From: Rhizobium mesoamericanum STM3625
GTDB lineage: Bacteria > Pseudomonadota > Alphaproteobacteria > Rhizobiales > Rhizobiaceae
Reading direction: 5' to 3'
Length of the DNA: 64,000 nt
Assembly: GCF_000312665.1 (NCBI RefSeq)
Contig: NZ_HF536772.1
Coordinates: forward strand, 2,603,573-2,667,572
Every line of letters starts with the position of its first letter. The stretch's first letter is position 1. The position numbers and the translations under genes are program-made. Shown here one piece after another: positions 42,800 to 50,739 of the stretch. The notes beneath the pieces were generated by a model, which was not told where the DNA came from, searched no databases, and worked only from the letters and a program-made list of their open reading frames with translations.

Positions 42800-43042
42800 T
42801 CAGTTCGAATTCGTCTGACAACGAAGGGTGCGGCTCTTTTGGTAGCAACGGGTCTCGAAATTATTGAGTGGCTGTTGCTGTTGTTGTTGCTGTTGCTTGG
42901 CGTGGATCAAAGCGGCGCTGACTGTGGCGCTCCTGGTGGGACTGCCCACCCGTCCGATATCGGCATCATGAGCGGTACCCTGGCAGCCAGCAAGGGCTGC
43001 TACGAAAGGTAGCGCCGCCGTCAATAGATAAGCGCGTTTCAT
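42800..43042 (-). CDS. Small lipoprotein with a poly-Gln tract
   Basis: 80 residues. A lipoprotein signal peptide (MKRAYLLTAALPFVAALAGC, lipobox LAGC) precedes a polar mature part. It contains eight consecutive Gln encoded by mixed CAA and CAG codons (trinucleotide repeat about 42871-42894). Two further cysteines (RCYQKSRTLRCQ) follow. The minus-strand ribosome site AAAAGGGAA lies upstream. No family recognised; the signal peptide is the main support. Confidence 0.6.
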   Translation of the reverse strand: MKRAYLLTAALPFVAALAGCQGTAHDADIGRVGSPTRSATVSAALIHAKQQQQQQQQPLNNFETRCYQKSRTLRCQTNSN

Positions 43043-43189
43043 CGGTATCGTTCCCTTTTAACTGAGACACGCATACGTCGAATTTCTACAATGGGGAGCA
43101 TATCCCCAGACGACCGGCAGGGGAAAGTCGGGGCATGGCAGCCGGGAGAATAAAACTCATCGCTTCACGCTGAGAGCAGCTAACGCCAG

Positions 43190-43470
43190 CGGCACGTCGA
43201 AAGGATCTGAAATGCTGTGGTCGCCCTGCGGATCATTTGCCAGTGCCCAACGTATTATATAATATTACTAGGTATAGCATGATGTTATTAAGTGGAAGAT
43301 GATCAAAATAGAGTAAATTTAGTTGTAATCGTATGTATAAAATTAAAGACATTGGATTTTATAGGAATATTTAAAGATTTTTTTACTACAGTTTTGACAA
43401 TTGCGAGTTTACGCAAAATAAAGAATCTAGGAGCAGGGTTTCTTTCTCGGATTTTTCCGTCTGATGGGGG
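43190..43470. other. AT-rich stretch upstream of the Tad genes
   Basis: Bases about 43250-43430 are strikingly AT-rich compared with the rest of the window (for example TATTATATAATATTACTAGG). A short frame starting at 43292 has Ile, Lys and Phe-rich translation but no motif. The stretch probably contains the promoter of the downstream tadG-like gene and looks foreign in composition, as xenogeneic DNA or a strongly regulated promoter region often does. Confidence 0.55.
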
Positions 43471-43476
43471 AATGCA

Positions 43477-44751
43477 ATGCTTCGGGTTTCAGTTGGCTTG
43501 CTCCGCCGGAAGAAAATCGTGGACTTCATTCACGATTCGTCTGGCGCTTACCTGATCATTTTCGCTTTGTCGCTCCCGGTTCTGATCGGCTTGATAGGGC
43601 TCGGCACAGACTATGGGCTGTGGACTTACAAGCAACAGGAGATGCAGTCAGCAACCGACGCGGCTGCTGTCAGCGGCGCAGCCGCCTATACCAACAGCGG
43701 CGACGCACCAGTTCAATCCCAGGTTAATGCGATAACGGCAAGCTATGGGCTCGTTAATGGCCAGAACAACGTAGTGATATCGATCCACCGCCCGCCGACG
43801 CAGGGATCTTACGCCGGGAATAACTCCGCGATCGAAGTCGTTGCGCAACAACCAATGGACTTGTTGTTCTCCGCCCTTTGGCTGGACGAGGCTTTCGTCG
43901 TGACGACGAGATCCGTCGCGATGTCGAATGCGGCCAATGCCTGCGTGCTCGCCCTAAACGAGACCGCGAATGCTGCTGCGTCGGCTCAGGGGACAGCCTC
44001 GGTGACGTTGAACAATTGTAGCTTGGTTGCGAACTCGACGAGCTCCACGTCGGTCAATGTCGGCGGTTCGGCGTTGATCCAGGCACTGTCGGTCGGGGCT
44101 GTCGGTGGGATCAGTGGTCTTGGCGGCATAAAGGCGAGCGAGGGAACGGCGACCGGAATTTCGCCTGTCACAGACCCTTATGCCGACGTTGCGATACCGA
44201 CCTATTCGGGTTGCACGAGCAACGGCAAACAAAACATCAAGGGGAAAACGACACTCCAGCCGGGTGTTTATTGCGGCGACATTACCGTAAACGCAGGCGC
44301 TGTCCTAACCCTTAACCCCGGGATCTACATTCTAGATCGCGCTAGCCTTAAGGTCAATGGCGGCGCGACTTTGATTGGCCACGGTGTCACGATCATCTTT
44401 ACTTCGAGCACGGGAAGCAATTACGGCACCGCCTCGATCAACGGTGGTGCGATCCTTGATCTCACGCCACCGCTTACGGGAAGCACGGCCGGTCTCGTGA
44501 TTTTCGGCGACCGGCACATGCCGGCTGGCACCGCCTTCAGCTTCAATGGCGGTGCGACCCAGAGTTTGACAGGATCGATCTACCTGCCAAAGGCGGCCGT
44601 CAGCTACTCGGGGGGTAACACCGCGACAAATGCCTGCATCAAGATCATCGCGGACACGGTCACCTTCACGGGCAATTCCAACCTATCGATCGATTGCAGC
44701 AGTTATCCAACCCGCGCCATCGGCAGTGCCGCCGGCAAGTTGGTCGAGTGA
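43477..44751 (+). CDS. TadG-like pilus-assembly protein
   Basis: 424 residues. The N-terminal hydrophobic segment with its flanking motif (IHDSSGAYLIIFALSLPVLI, GLIGLGTDYGLWTYKQQEMQ, SATDAAAVSGAAAY) is the Tad/TadG signature: a membrane anchor followed by a pseudopilin-like helix. The large exported part is Gly, Thr and Ser-rich with repeated beta-type units (LQPGVYCGDITVNAGAVLTL, NPGIYILDRASLKVNGGATL). TadG proteins are minor components of Flp/Tad surface pili. Two TadE-like genes follow directly; no prepilin, ATPase or secretin gene is nearby. Confidence 0.82.
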   Translation: MLRVSVGLLRRKKIVDFIHDSSGAYLIIFALSLPVLIGLIGLGTDYGLWTYKQQEMQSATDAAAVSGAAAYTNSGDAPVQSQVNAITASYGLVNGQNNVVISIHRPPTQGSYAGNNSAIEVVAQQPMDLLFSALWLDEAFVVTTRSVAMSNAANACVLALNETANAAASAQGTASVTLNNCSLVANSTSSTSVNVGGSALIQALSVGAVGGISGLGGIKASEGTATGISPVTDPYADVAIPTYSGCTSNGKQNIKGKTTLQPGVYCGDITVNAGAVLTLNPGIYILDRASLKVNGGATLIGHGVTIIFTSSTGSNYGTASINGGAILDLTPPLTGSTAGLVIFGDRHMPAGTAFSFNGGATQSLTGSIYLPKAAVSYSGGNTATNACIKIIADTVTFTGNSNLSIDCSSYPTRAIGSAAGKLVE

Positions 44752-44759
44752 GGAACATA

Positions 44760-45317
44760 ATGGCTGCAGAAAAAACACTACCAACTGAAGCGTCGTTCTC
44801 GGGCGCGCCGGTCACCGAACGGCCGCGGCCTGCCCCATACACTCGGGCAATATTGGCGCGGGTTCGAAGAAGGCTCTGTCAGGATCTCTTCAATCAAGAG
44901 CACGGCACGGCCGCTATTGACTTGGCGATCATACTGCCGGTCTTGATCGCGATGGCATTCGGTCTCGTCGACTACTCGTCCGCACTGCTCCAGCAGACGC
45001 AGGTGCAGAATGCGGCTCAGCGAGGTCTGCAGTATGCTTTGACCCACGGCTTCAATAGTTCCGCCATGTCCAACGTCATAACAAGAAATACTAACTCCGC
45101 CGTCATCTCCGCGACACCGGCGCCGTCGAAATTTTGCGGTTGCCCCAGCAATGTAGGCATCTCCAGCACGACGTGCTCCAGCCTCTGTTCCGACGGATCG
45201 CGAGCCGGGACCTATGTATCCGCCTCTGCCGCTGCGACCTACATACCCTACATTGCGCTTCCTTTCGTGCCCGCATCGTTTGCACTGCAGTCAACGGCCA
45301 CAGCGAGGATTCAATGA
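44760..45317 (+). CDS. TadE-like minor pilin
   Basis: 185 residues from ATG 44760, 8 bases after the tadG-like stop. A polar 45-residue leader precedes the TadE motif and membrane helix: EHGTAAIDLAIILPVLIAMA, FGLVDYSSALLQQTQVQNAA. The conserved acidic residue after the small residues (AAIDLA instead of the usual AxxEFA) is Asp here. The C-terminal part has several cysteines (FCGCPSN, TTCSSLC). It overlaps the next gene by 4 bases. Confidence 0.8.
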   Translation: MAAEKTLPTEASFSGAPVTERPRPAPYTRAILARVRRRLCQDLFNQEHGTAAIDLAIILPVLIAMAFGLVDYSSALLQQTQVQNAAQRGLQYALTHGFNSSAMSNVITRNTNSAVISATPAPSKFCGCPSNVGISSTTCSSLCSDGSRAGTYVSASAAATYIPYIALPFVPASFALQSTATARIQ

Positions 45318-45694
45318 TACGCCACATCGCGAGGAGGGCCGAGGGGACAACCGCAGTCGAGTTTGCTCTGACTGCGCCGATCTTCATAATTCTTGTATTT
45401 TCTATCGGACAGTTCGGGCTCTTTCTCTGGACCCGCTTGGGATTGCAGCACGCCGTCGACCTCGGCGCCCGATGTGCGAGCCTACTCCACAGCACCTGTC
45501 CAGATGTAAGTTCAATCCAAGCGTACGCCGTTGACCAGGCCTATGGCCTTACAATCGATCCCAGTGTTTTTTCAGTGACGAAAGACGCGTGCGGACAGAA
45601 TGTTACGGCGTCCTACACGTATACGATCGCAATTCCTCTTTTGCCATCAGTACCGGTGACCATCGCCGCAACGTCGTGCTTCCCGACCTATTGA
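45314..45694 (+). CDS. Second TadE-like minor pilin
   Basis: 126 residues from ATG 45314 (ATGA overlap with the preceding gene). The canonical TadE start is RRAEGTTAVEFALTAPIFII, with Glu at the expected place, then a membrane helix and a pilin-like helix (LFLWTRLGLQHAVDLGARCA). Four cysteines are spread over the exported part. It is translationally coupled with the first tadE-like gene and closes the trio. Confidence 0.82.
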   Translation: MIRHIARRAEGTTAVEFALTAPIFIILVFSIGQFGLFLWTRLGLQHAVDLGARCASLLHSTCPDVSSIQAYAVDQAYGLTIDPSVFSVTKDACGQNVTASYTYTIAIPLLPSVPVTIAATSCFPTY

Positions 45695-45962
45695 ACCGGC
45701 TTGAGCGCATTAGGAACAATTCGCAGTCAAGGGTAGGGCAGAGCCTTCGGTACACACCGCGCGCAATGGGGCCCATCGGCCGCAGGCCTACTGTGTCACC
45801 ACAAGTTCTTGCCGTGATGTCGCCGACGACGCCACCATTCCTCCATCGTAAGATTGTTGAAACATGCAATATCGCCGGCGGCGGAAGGGGATTTTTGAAC
45901 CACGCCGAACTCCTATATGCTTGAGCCTCGTATCATATAGGATCCGAGATGAGGGGGAGAAG

Positions 45963-46271
45963 ATGTCTACTATAGCACTGCTAATAGTGCGGGCCGATGT
46001 TCCCAATGAAGCGGACCGGGCGCCCTTCGATCGATGGTATGACAGCCATATGCCAGACGCATTGCGCGCTTTTGGGGCGCTCCAGGCCTGGCGTACGTGG
46101 AGCCGAACCGATCCTTCGAAGCATACTGCATTCTATGAGTTTCCCAGTTTGGAGGCGGCAAACGCCTGTATTCAATCGCCCGGCAATGAATTTGATGCCA
46201 TGTGGGGCCGGCGCGCGACACGCACGCGCGACGTTGTTGAAGTTGTTCAGCGGCTAGCAATTTCAAACTGA
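45963..46271 (+). CDS. EthD-like dimeric alpha/beta-barrel protein
   Basis: 102 residues from ATG 45963, with GAGGGGGAGAAG upstream. The sequence ALLIVRADVPNEADRAPFDR WYDSHMPDALRAFGALQAWR (split only for length) has the pattern of ferredoxin-like dimeric barrel proteins such as EthD or DUF4286 (Fxx-WYDxxHxPD). Short members lack a known activity; some act as monooxygenase accessory proteins. It is isolated between the Tad trio and the gene-poor region. Confidence 0.75.
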   Translation: MSTIALLIVRADVPNEADRAPFDRWYDSHMPDALRAFGALQAWRTWSRTDPSKHTAFYEFPSLEAANACIQSPGNEFDAMWGRRATRTRDVVEVVQRLAISN

Positions 46272-46642
46272 GATGCACATTTTTGCCAGTTTGACTGCTG
46301 CCGCGCTGGGCTGAGAAACATTATCAATAGCCGTGCGGAGACCCTCAGCCGCCCGCTGGTGGAGCAACCTTTGTGGTATCCTCTGTCAGCCTCGTGATGG
46401 GCGCCCAAACCTAAAGAAAGAACTGACATCCAAACGAAACCGCGGCAATGGCCAAGGGCATTGTCAGCACCATGACCATGCATTGCCAGTCGCTCTCATG
46501 GAAATCAACGCGCGTTTCTGAGTTCATTTCAGCTACTCCCGATACGCCGAGGAGCGTACCGGACTTAGTGGCGATGTCGTCTCAAAATTGGTTGCCGATT
46601 GTAATATTCGGAGTACCCACCACGCGACTGTGCCAGGTTCAA

Positions 46643-46957
46643 GCCAAGCCTTTCTGAAGGGCCGAGGCCGCGACACTAGCCGCGGCCTGGCCGTAGACAG
46701 AGGCACACGAGGCGGGCAGGGGGTTTTCTACTGGCCTGATGTGTTGACCCTGCTCACAGAGGAACTGCGAGCCGTTTCAGAATAGCCGATGAAGGCAAAG
46801 TGCAGGATGCCTTCGTTCGAACAGGCGAGCTCAGCCATTGGGTGGGGTCTGGAAAGGTGAGGTCCGCTGGGGTTAGCGGACCTCGGAGCACTGATACAGG
46901 AAGTCGGCCGCATTTGGGGCCGCCGCCATAACAGCACAAGCGTCCATAAATCGCATG
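46643..46957. repeat. Diverged ~315-bp direct repeat, copy A
   Basis: This block is repeated at 47058-47373, 415 bases further on, in the same orientation. Shared stretches in order include GCCAAGCCTTTCTGAA, GTAGACAGAGGCAC, CTGCTCACAGAGGA, CGTTCGAACAGG, GGTGGGG and CGGAGCACTG. An internal hairpin (46665-46688) has stems AGGCCGCG and CGCGGCCT and loop ACACTAGC. Short minus-strand peptides are partly conserved between copies (PVRTKASC versus PVRTEASC), but in broken frames. Function unknown. Confidence 0.75.
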
Positions 46958-47057
46958 TTCACCAATGGTGGTACGTGCAACACTCTTTCCAACAATATGG
47001 AGCTTTCAATGCAGGTCCTTCAGCTAGATCCGGCGGCAGAATTTGCATCTGCTTAAG

Positions 47058-47373
47058 GCCAAGCCTTTCTGAAAAACCGAGGCCGCGGCTAGTGTCGCGG
47101 CCTGGCTGTAGACAGAGGCACTGAAGGCCTGGAGGGGTTCCATTGGCCTTGGTATGGTCCCTGCTCACAGAGGATGAACCTGCGAGCATCCCAAAATATA
47201 CAGCGCTGGTGACGAAGGCAGGATGCCTCCGTTCGAACAGGATGGCTTAGCCATTCGGTGGGGCTAGGAAGGTTGAGGCCCGCGGGGGTGACGCAGACGT
47301 CGGAGCACTGTGGCAGGAGTCGGCCGTAATTTGGGGGGGCGCGCACATAACCACAATCGGCATCAATCACATG
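47058..47373. repeat. Diverged ~316-bp direct repeat, copy B
   Basis: Counterpart of copy A. The internal hairpin (47080-47103) has the same stems but loop GCTAGTGT, the exact reverse complement of the loop in copy A, so the 24-bp hairpin is inverted relative to its flanks. On the minus strand this hairpin is followed by TCGGTTTTT and looks like an intrinsic terminator. A minus-strand RNA or small gene ending there is possible. A minus ORF (47089-47370, 93 residues) resembles nothing known. Confidence 0.75.
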
Positions 47374-47407
47374 CCGCCACGCGTGGTATTGGCTCGCGCT
47401 TTGATGG

Positions 47408-47536
47408 CTAGAACGTGGTTTCCTGTACCAGCCACCACACGGGAAGAAATGCCAGCGCGATTGCCGCCAGCCAGACCGTCGCGAACTTGATCAAGTACTG
47501 CCGCCTCGCCTTGGCTTCATTCCACTCGTAGTACAT
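47408..47536 (-). CDS. Very small membrane protein, 42 residues
   Basis: ATG 47536 with GGGAG seven bases upstream on the minus strand, stop at 47408. The translation is a charged start (MYYEWNEAKARRQYLIKFAT) and one membrane helix (VWLAAIALAFLPVWWLVQ). The composition is that of a real single-pass peptide rather than a chance frame. It lies just upstream, in the reading direction, of repeat copy B. No family recognised. Confidence 0.5.
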   Translation of the reverse strand: MYYEWNEAKARRQYLIKFATVWLAAIALAFLPVWWLVQETTF

Positions 47537-48091
47537 CGCCAACTCCCAACTTTAGGCTTCGCTACTGAAACACCGCTTCATCGGGGAGTCGAGTGCGGAA
47601 CTGCAACACTCATCATCGCTCGCTTCGGTGGCTCATAGCTCTGTCTCCTTTTCGGGGATGACAGTAGCCGGGGCGGAAATCTCGCAAAAGTGTGAGTCAC
47701 CAGGGGCAGTTCCCGGATCCCGCGGAGGGTCGGTCTGCCATATCCGGGCTGCATCGTATCCTTGGGCACCTCAGAAATTTGTTTCAATTATTTCCGGGAC
47801 CGCTAATGTGCCTGGCATGGCAATCCGAACGGTGCGGCTTAAACAGGACGCAACGGGGACCGAGCATCCTGTACAGGACGAAATCTCGAATGCCAGAGGG
47901 AGAGAAGCTCAGTTCTTCGGAGGCAACGCCTGAGCTTCTCTCCCGAAGTCGGACGGGTAATAGGCCATGCGCATAGCGCCTCTCTCCTTGAAGAGGTTGC
48001 CGGCAGCCGTATGATGTGGATGGATTGACTTCGCTCCCGCGCGTCAAGCCCGATGAACCAATATCCTCATCGTCGTCACCACATCGTTAGC
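47537..48091. other. Gene-poor stretch containing a strong inverted repeat
   Basis: About 555 bases. Overlapping short frames on both strands show no motifs. The notable content is the perfect inverted repeat at 47898-47944 listed below; nothing else is supported. Confidence 0.5.
47898..47944. repeat. Perfect 15-bp inverted repeat with 17-base loop
   Basis: GGGAGAGAAGCTCAG at 47898-47912 and its exact reverse complement at 47930-47944, separated by 17 bases. There is no T-run on either side. The length and perfection exceed what is expected by chance in a few kilobases. It could be an RNA hairpin, a terminator without a T-run, or a remnant of a mobile element. Confidence 0.8.
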
Positions 48092-48205
48092 TCATAAAAT
48101 GCCGTATAGCTTCAGCGCGATAGCCAGTAAGATGGCGATCAGCACATATCCCGTGTTTCTTATTTCGACGGGATACTTATTCGCCCATCCCAGGCGGTGG
48201 TGCAT
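48092..48205 (-). CDS. Very small membrane protein, 37 residues (start uncertain)
   Basis: From ATG 48205 the frame gives MHHRLGWANKYPVEIRNTGY then VLIAILLAIALKLYGIL: a short amphipathic start and one membrane helix. The same frame reads upstream through SDNAYLYY to a codon GTC where MSDNAYLYY would be expected, 8 bases after AAGGAG, so the native start codon may have been lost. It lies just after the 61-residue ORF and the helix-turn-helix gene in the same direction. Confidence 0.4.
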   Translation of the reverse strand: MHHRLGWANKYPVEIRNTGYVLIAILLAIALKLYGIL

Positions 48206-48224
48206 GTAGTAGAGATAGGCGTTG

Positions 48225-48410
48225 TCACTGACCGCTCCTTAGGTCATCGTGGTCGAGAGCGCCGCCGTTTTTGATGCGCTCTCGTTCTAGCTCCGCTGCT
48301 ATTTCAGCATCATTTTTTTCTGAACACTGCGCGTCCCCTTCGGGCATGGCTATGCTCCGGCAGCCCTGGTACTCGAGTATTCTGGCGTGCCGGAGCCCTA
48401 CTTGCGCCAC
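48225..48410 (-). CDS. Small hypothetical ORF, 61 residues (tentative)
   Basis: GTG 48410 lies 5 bases after the stop of the helix-turn-helix gene; an internal ATG at 48347 is an alternative start giving 40 residues. The C-terminal part is polar and helical (EKNDAEIAAELERERIKNGG, ALDHDDLRSGQ). No family recognised. Support comes only from the tight operon-like spacing. Confidence 0.35.
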   Translation of the reverse strand: MAQVGLRHARILEYQGCRSIAMPEGDAQCSEKNDAEIAAELERERIKNGGALDHDDLRSGQ

Positions 48411-48415
48411 TTATC

Positions 48416-48634
48416 TCAATGCTTTGAACTCTTGCCACGGTATGCCGCTGGTGTTGGCAAAGCTTCGTGCGCTCTCGCCAGTGCCTCCAACCACGTCGCA
48501 AGTTCGGCCGGAACCTCTTCGTTGCCGGCTTCTAACGCTTCAATCCATGAGAGCTCGCACTGAAGCGCCGACGCGATATTGATTGGGGTCCATCTGATAT
48601 GGAGCAGACACTCGCTAAAACGTTCCGGGGTCAT
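48416..48634 (-). CDS. Small helix-turn-helix-like protein
   Basis: 72 residues from ATG 48634, with AGGAG upstream on the minus strand. The core MTPERFSECLLHIRWTPINI, ASALQCELSWIEALEAGNEE, VPAELATWLEALARAHEAL reads like the short HTH proteins widespread in rhizobia, with a Cro/C1-type arrangement of a 4-helix domain. It probably binds DNA, but no target is visible. It heads a run of three very small leftward ORFs. Confidence 0.7.
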   Translation of the reverse strand: MTPERFSECLLHIRWTPINIASALQCELSWIEALEAGNEEVPAELATWLEALARAHEALPTPAAYRGKSSKH

Positions 48635-48967
48635 AGTTTGCTCCTAAGTGGCATCTCGGAGTTAGCCTGTTCATTTAGGTCGGTGGAGTCAATTGGAGCA
48701 GCGTCGGCTAATTGCTTGCTTTTTGCGTTTCTGTGGCTGCAATCGCTCATCGCGGACCTTGATGCCAGAGAAAACGATGCCGTTGACCACGCTTCCTGCG
48801 CAATTGAGCCTGAGCAATGAGAAAAGCTATTCCGCCCGCTTCGCGAACGAGCGGGCCGAGCATCCCTCCGAAAGTCCTTCTAGCGTCAAAATCGAGTGGG
48901 GAAAAAGTGGGAAGCCTACTTTTGCTCTTTGAAATGCAAAGTGAAATCAATTGGATAATTCGGAAAA
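48635..48967. other. Gap between the helix-turn-helix gene and tRNA-Ser
   Basis: 333 bases next to the tRNA 3' end. Two short plus-strand frames (48599-48820 and 48693-48932) overlap here without motif or ribosome site. No copy of the tRNA 3' end, which would mark an attachment site, was seen in this gap. Confidence 0.5.
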
Positions 48968-49057
48968 TGGCGGTGAAGGTGGGATTCGAACCCACGGTAC
49001 CCTTCCGGGTACGGCGGTTTTCAAGACCGCTCGATTAAACCACTCTCGCACTTCACC
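48968..49057 (-). tRNA. tRNA-Ser(UGA)
   Basis: On the minus strand the acceptor GGTGAAG (49057-49051) pairs with CTTCACC (48978-48972), followed by discriminator G and an encoded CCA (48970-48968). The anticodon loop reads CTTGAAA with anticodon TGA. A long variable arm (TACCCGGAAGGGTA) and the T-arm GTGGGTTCGAATCCCAC are typical of serine tRNAs. Length is 90 bases with CCA. The 3' end faces the gene-poor region to the left. Confidence 0.96.
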
Positions 49058-49569
49058 GTTTCTCTTTGCGTCTGCGTTCGAGCTGCCGGCGCAAAACCAG
49101 CTTCAATCGCTGGAAACCATTTAATTTCACGCCCTTACAGCAGAGACTGTTCCGGCTTGTAACACCGGCTTCTCGAGCCATTCGGGCACTCTTTCGTGCA
49201 GTTGATTTGACGCTGCCTTTGGAGCTGGCGCCTCTCCTGCTGTCGCCTCTCGCGATAAGCTCAGGCAATGCAGCGTTTAAAGCCGTTCGGAGAAAGCGTC
49301 AACTGGTTCTATCAGCTTCGCGGATGGCGATAGAGAACACCCGCCTTCAACACACCGCCAGCTCCGTGCGCTCAGCGTGTCGCTCGGTGTGTTAAATTAG
49401 CAACTTATTAACCATATTAATTAGAATTGTCCCTATCTTTGCGAAATGCTTCGCAAATTTGCCATGAACGCCGCATGATTAAAGTCTCGTTAGGTTGGTG
49501 GGATTAGGGGTGTCTGGCCCAAGTCTGGGCAGATTTCTTAACCATAACGGTCTTGGGCGCGTGGGACAT
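49058..49569. other. Intergenic region between tRNA-Ser and rlpA
   Basis: About 510 bases. The tRNA promoter must lie in the first part, reading left. The open frame 49066-49395 shows no family features. Near rlpA the DNA becomes AT-rich (AACTTATTAACCATATTAAT), fitting a promoter, and carries the palindrome at 49438-49457. Confidence 0.5.
49438..49457. promoter_or_regulatory. Palindrome upstream of rlpA
   Basis: TTTGCGAA, four bases (ATGC), then TTCGCAAA, a perfect 8-bp inverted repeat about 115 bases upstream of the rlpA start. It is a candidate operator; no regulator can be named. Confidence 0.35.
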
Positions 49570-50670
49570 ATGAAGCGAGACTACAGGGCGGCGTCATTCG
49601 CGGCAGGAATGCGATGGGTTGGACTGTCGCTCATCTGCGCAACGGTTACGGCATGCGGTACCGCTCCGACGTCCACGAAACGCACCCACGGTAAGGAATA
49701 TTTTTCGGAGAAGGAATACGGCGTCAAGGCGAGCCCGCGCGTTGCCACCGGCAATAATATCCCGAAGGGCGGCGGCCGCTACATGGTCGGAGACCCCTAT
49801 GTGGTGAAGGGGAAGTGGTACTACCCGAAGGAAGATTTTTCCTACAACAAGGTCGGCATCGCATCCTGGTACGGTTCGGCCTTTCACGGTCGCCTGACTG
49901 CAAACGGCGAAGTTTATGATCAGATGCATCTTTCCGCCGCGCATCCGACGTTTCCTTTGCCGAGCTATGCGCGTGTGACGAATACCGAGAACGGCGCGTC
50001 CATTATCGTACGTGTGAACGATCGTGGTCCGTACCACGAGGGGCGCATCATCGACCTGTCGAACAAGACGGCCGATATGCTTGACCTGCAGCATAGCGGT
50101 ACCGGAAGGGTCCGCGTCCAGTATGTTGGTCGTGCCCGCATGGACGGTCACGATATGCCCTATCTGATGGCCTCCTACGTGCCAAAGGGCAGTCGCATTC
50201 CGGGTATCAACCCGGGCGGTGGGCAAATCGCGAGCGGTGTTATGGTCGCCTCCAACAGCAAGCGCATAACCGCAGACCAGCTAGAGAGCTTCGGCGGCTT
50301 CACGCCCGAGCCCGAGAGTGTCCCGGTGCCGGTCTCGGCGACGTCCTATGCCGGCTCGACCCCAAGCGCCAGCTATAATGCGGCGCCCGTTCCGACACCG
50401 ATGCCGTCACCGTCCTTTGGTGGTGCTGCACCGCTTGCAGAGCCAACCGCCGGGCAGATGGTCATTCTGCCGGAATTCGGTCCAATCCCATATGAGCGTC
50501 CCTACGCAGGACAGCGGTCTCTCGCAATGGGGTATCAGGAAGTGAGCGCCAAAACCGTGAGCGTGGAACTCGCTTTCGATGCGGTGATGGTTCGCAACGA
50601 TGGGCTCACGCAGGACTCCATCCTGGCATCCTTCAAGCGGCAGAAGGGGGCCGCCGCGAGCGCCGAGTAA
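49570..50670 (+). CDS. rlpA: RlpA-type septal lipoprotein
   Basis: 366 residues from ATG 49570; the longer frame to 49495 lacks a ribosome site. The lipoprotein signal ends in TVTAC with Cys29. The double-psi beta-barrel spans about 98-190: VGIASWYGSAFHGRLTANGE, MHLSAAHPTFPLPSYARVTN and VRVNDRGPYHEGRIIDLS, with the catalytic-type Asp in VNDRGPY. RlpA proteins are lytic transglycosylases acting on denuded septal glycan. A Pro/Ser/Ala linker (about 250-300) follows. The C-terminal 60 residues do not show a clear SPOR domain. Confidence 0.9.
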   Translation: MKRDYRAASFAAGMRWVGLSLICATVTACGTAPTSTKRTHGKEYFSEKEYGVKASPRVATGNNIPKGGGRYMVGDPYVVKGKWYYPKEDFSYNKVGIASWYGSAFHGRLTANGEVYDQMHLSAAHPTFPLPSYARVTNTENGASIIVRVNDRGPYHEGRIIDLSNKTADMLDLQHSGTGRVRVQYVGRARMDGHDMPYLMASYVPKGSRIPGINPGGGQIASGVMVASNSKRITADQLESFGGFTPEPESVPVPVSATSYAGSTPSASYNAAPVPTPMPSPSFGGAAPLAEPTAGQMVILPEFGPIPYERPYAGQRSLAMGYQEVSAKTVSVELAFDAVMVRNDGLTQDSILASFKRQKGAAASAE

Positions 50671-50739
50671 CGCTGCCCATTGCATCGCTCTCGGTCCGCC
50701 GATAGCATCTTCAAGGTCGCCCGAGCTGTGGGGTTTTCG

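Noticed and set aside
43292..43555. Plus-strand frame in the AT-rich stretch, considered as a Flp prepilin
   Set aside because: It lacks the prepilin cleavage motif and the GAxAIEYG-type start, and overlaps the true tadG-like start.
46247..46483. Minus-strand frame overlapping the EthD-like gene
   Set aside because: His/Gly/Ser-rich translation without motifs, partly antisense to a better-supported gene.
49066..49395. Plus-strand frame after tRNA-Ser
   Set aside because: It has no ribosome site, starts next to the tRNA 5' end and shows no family features.
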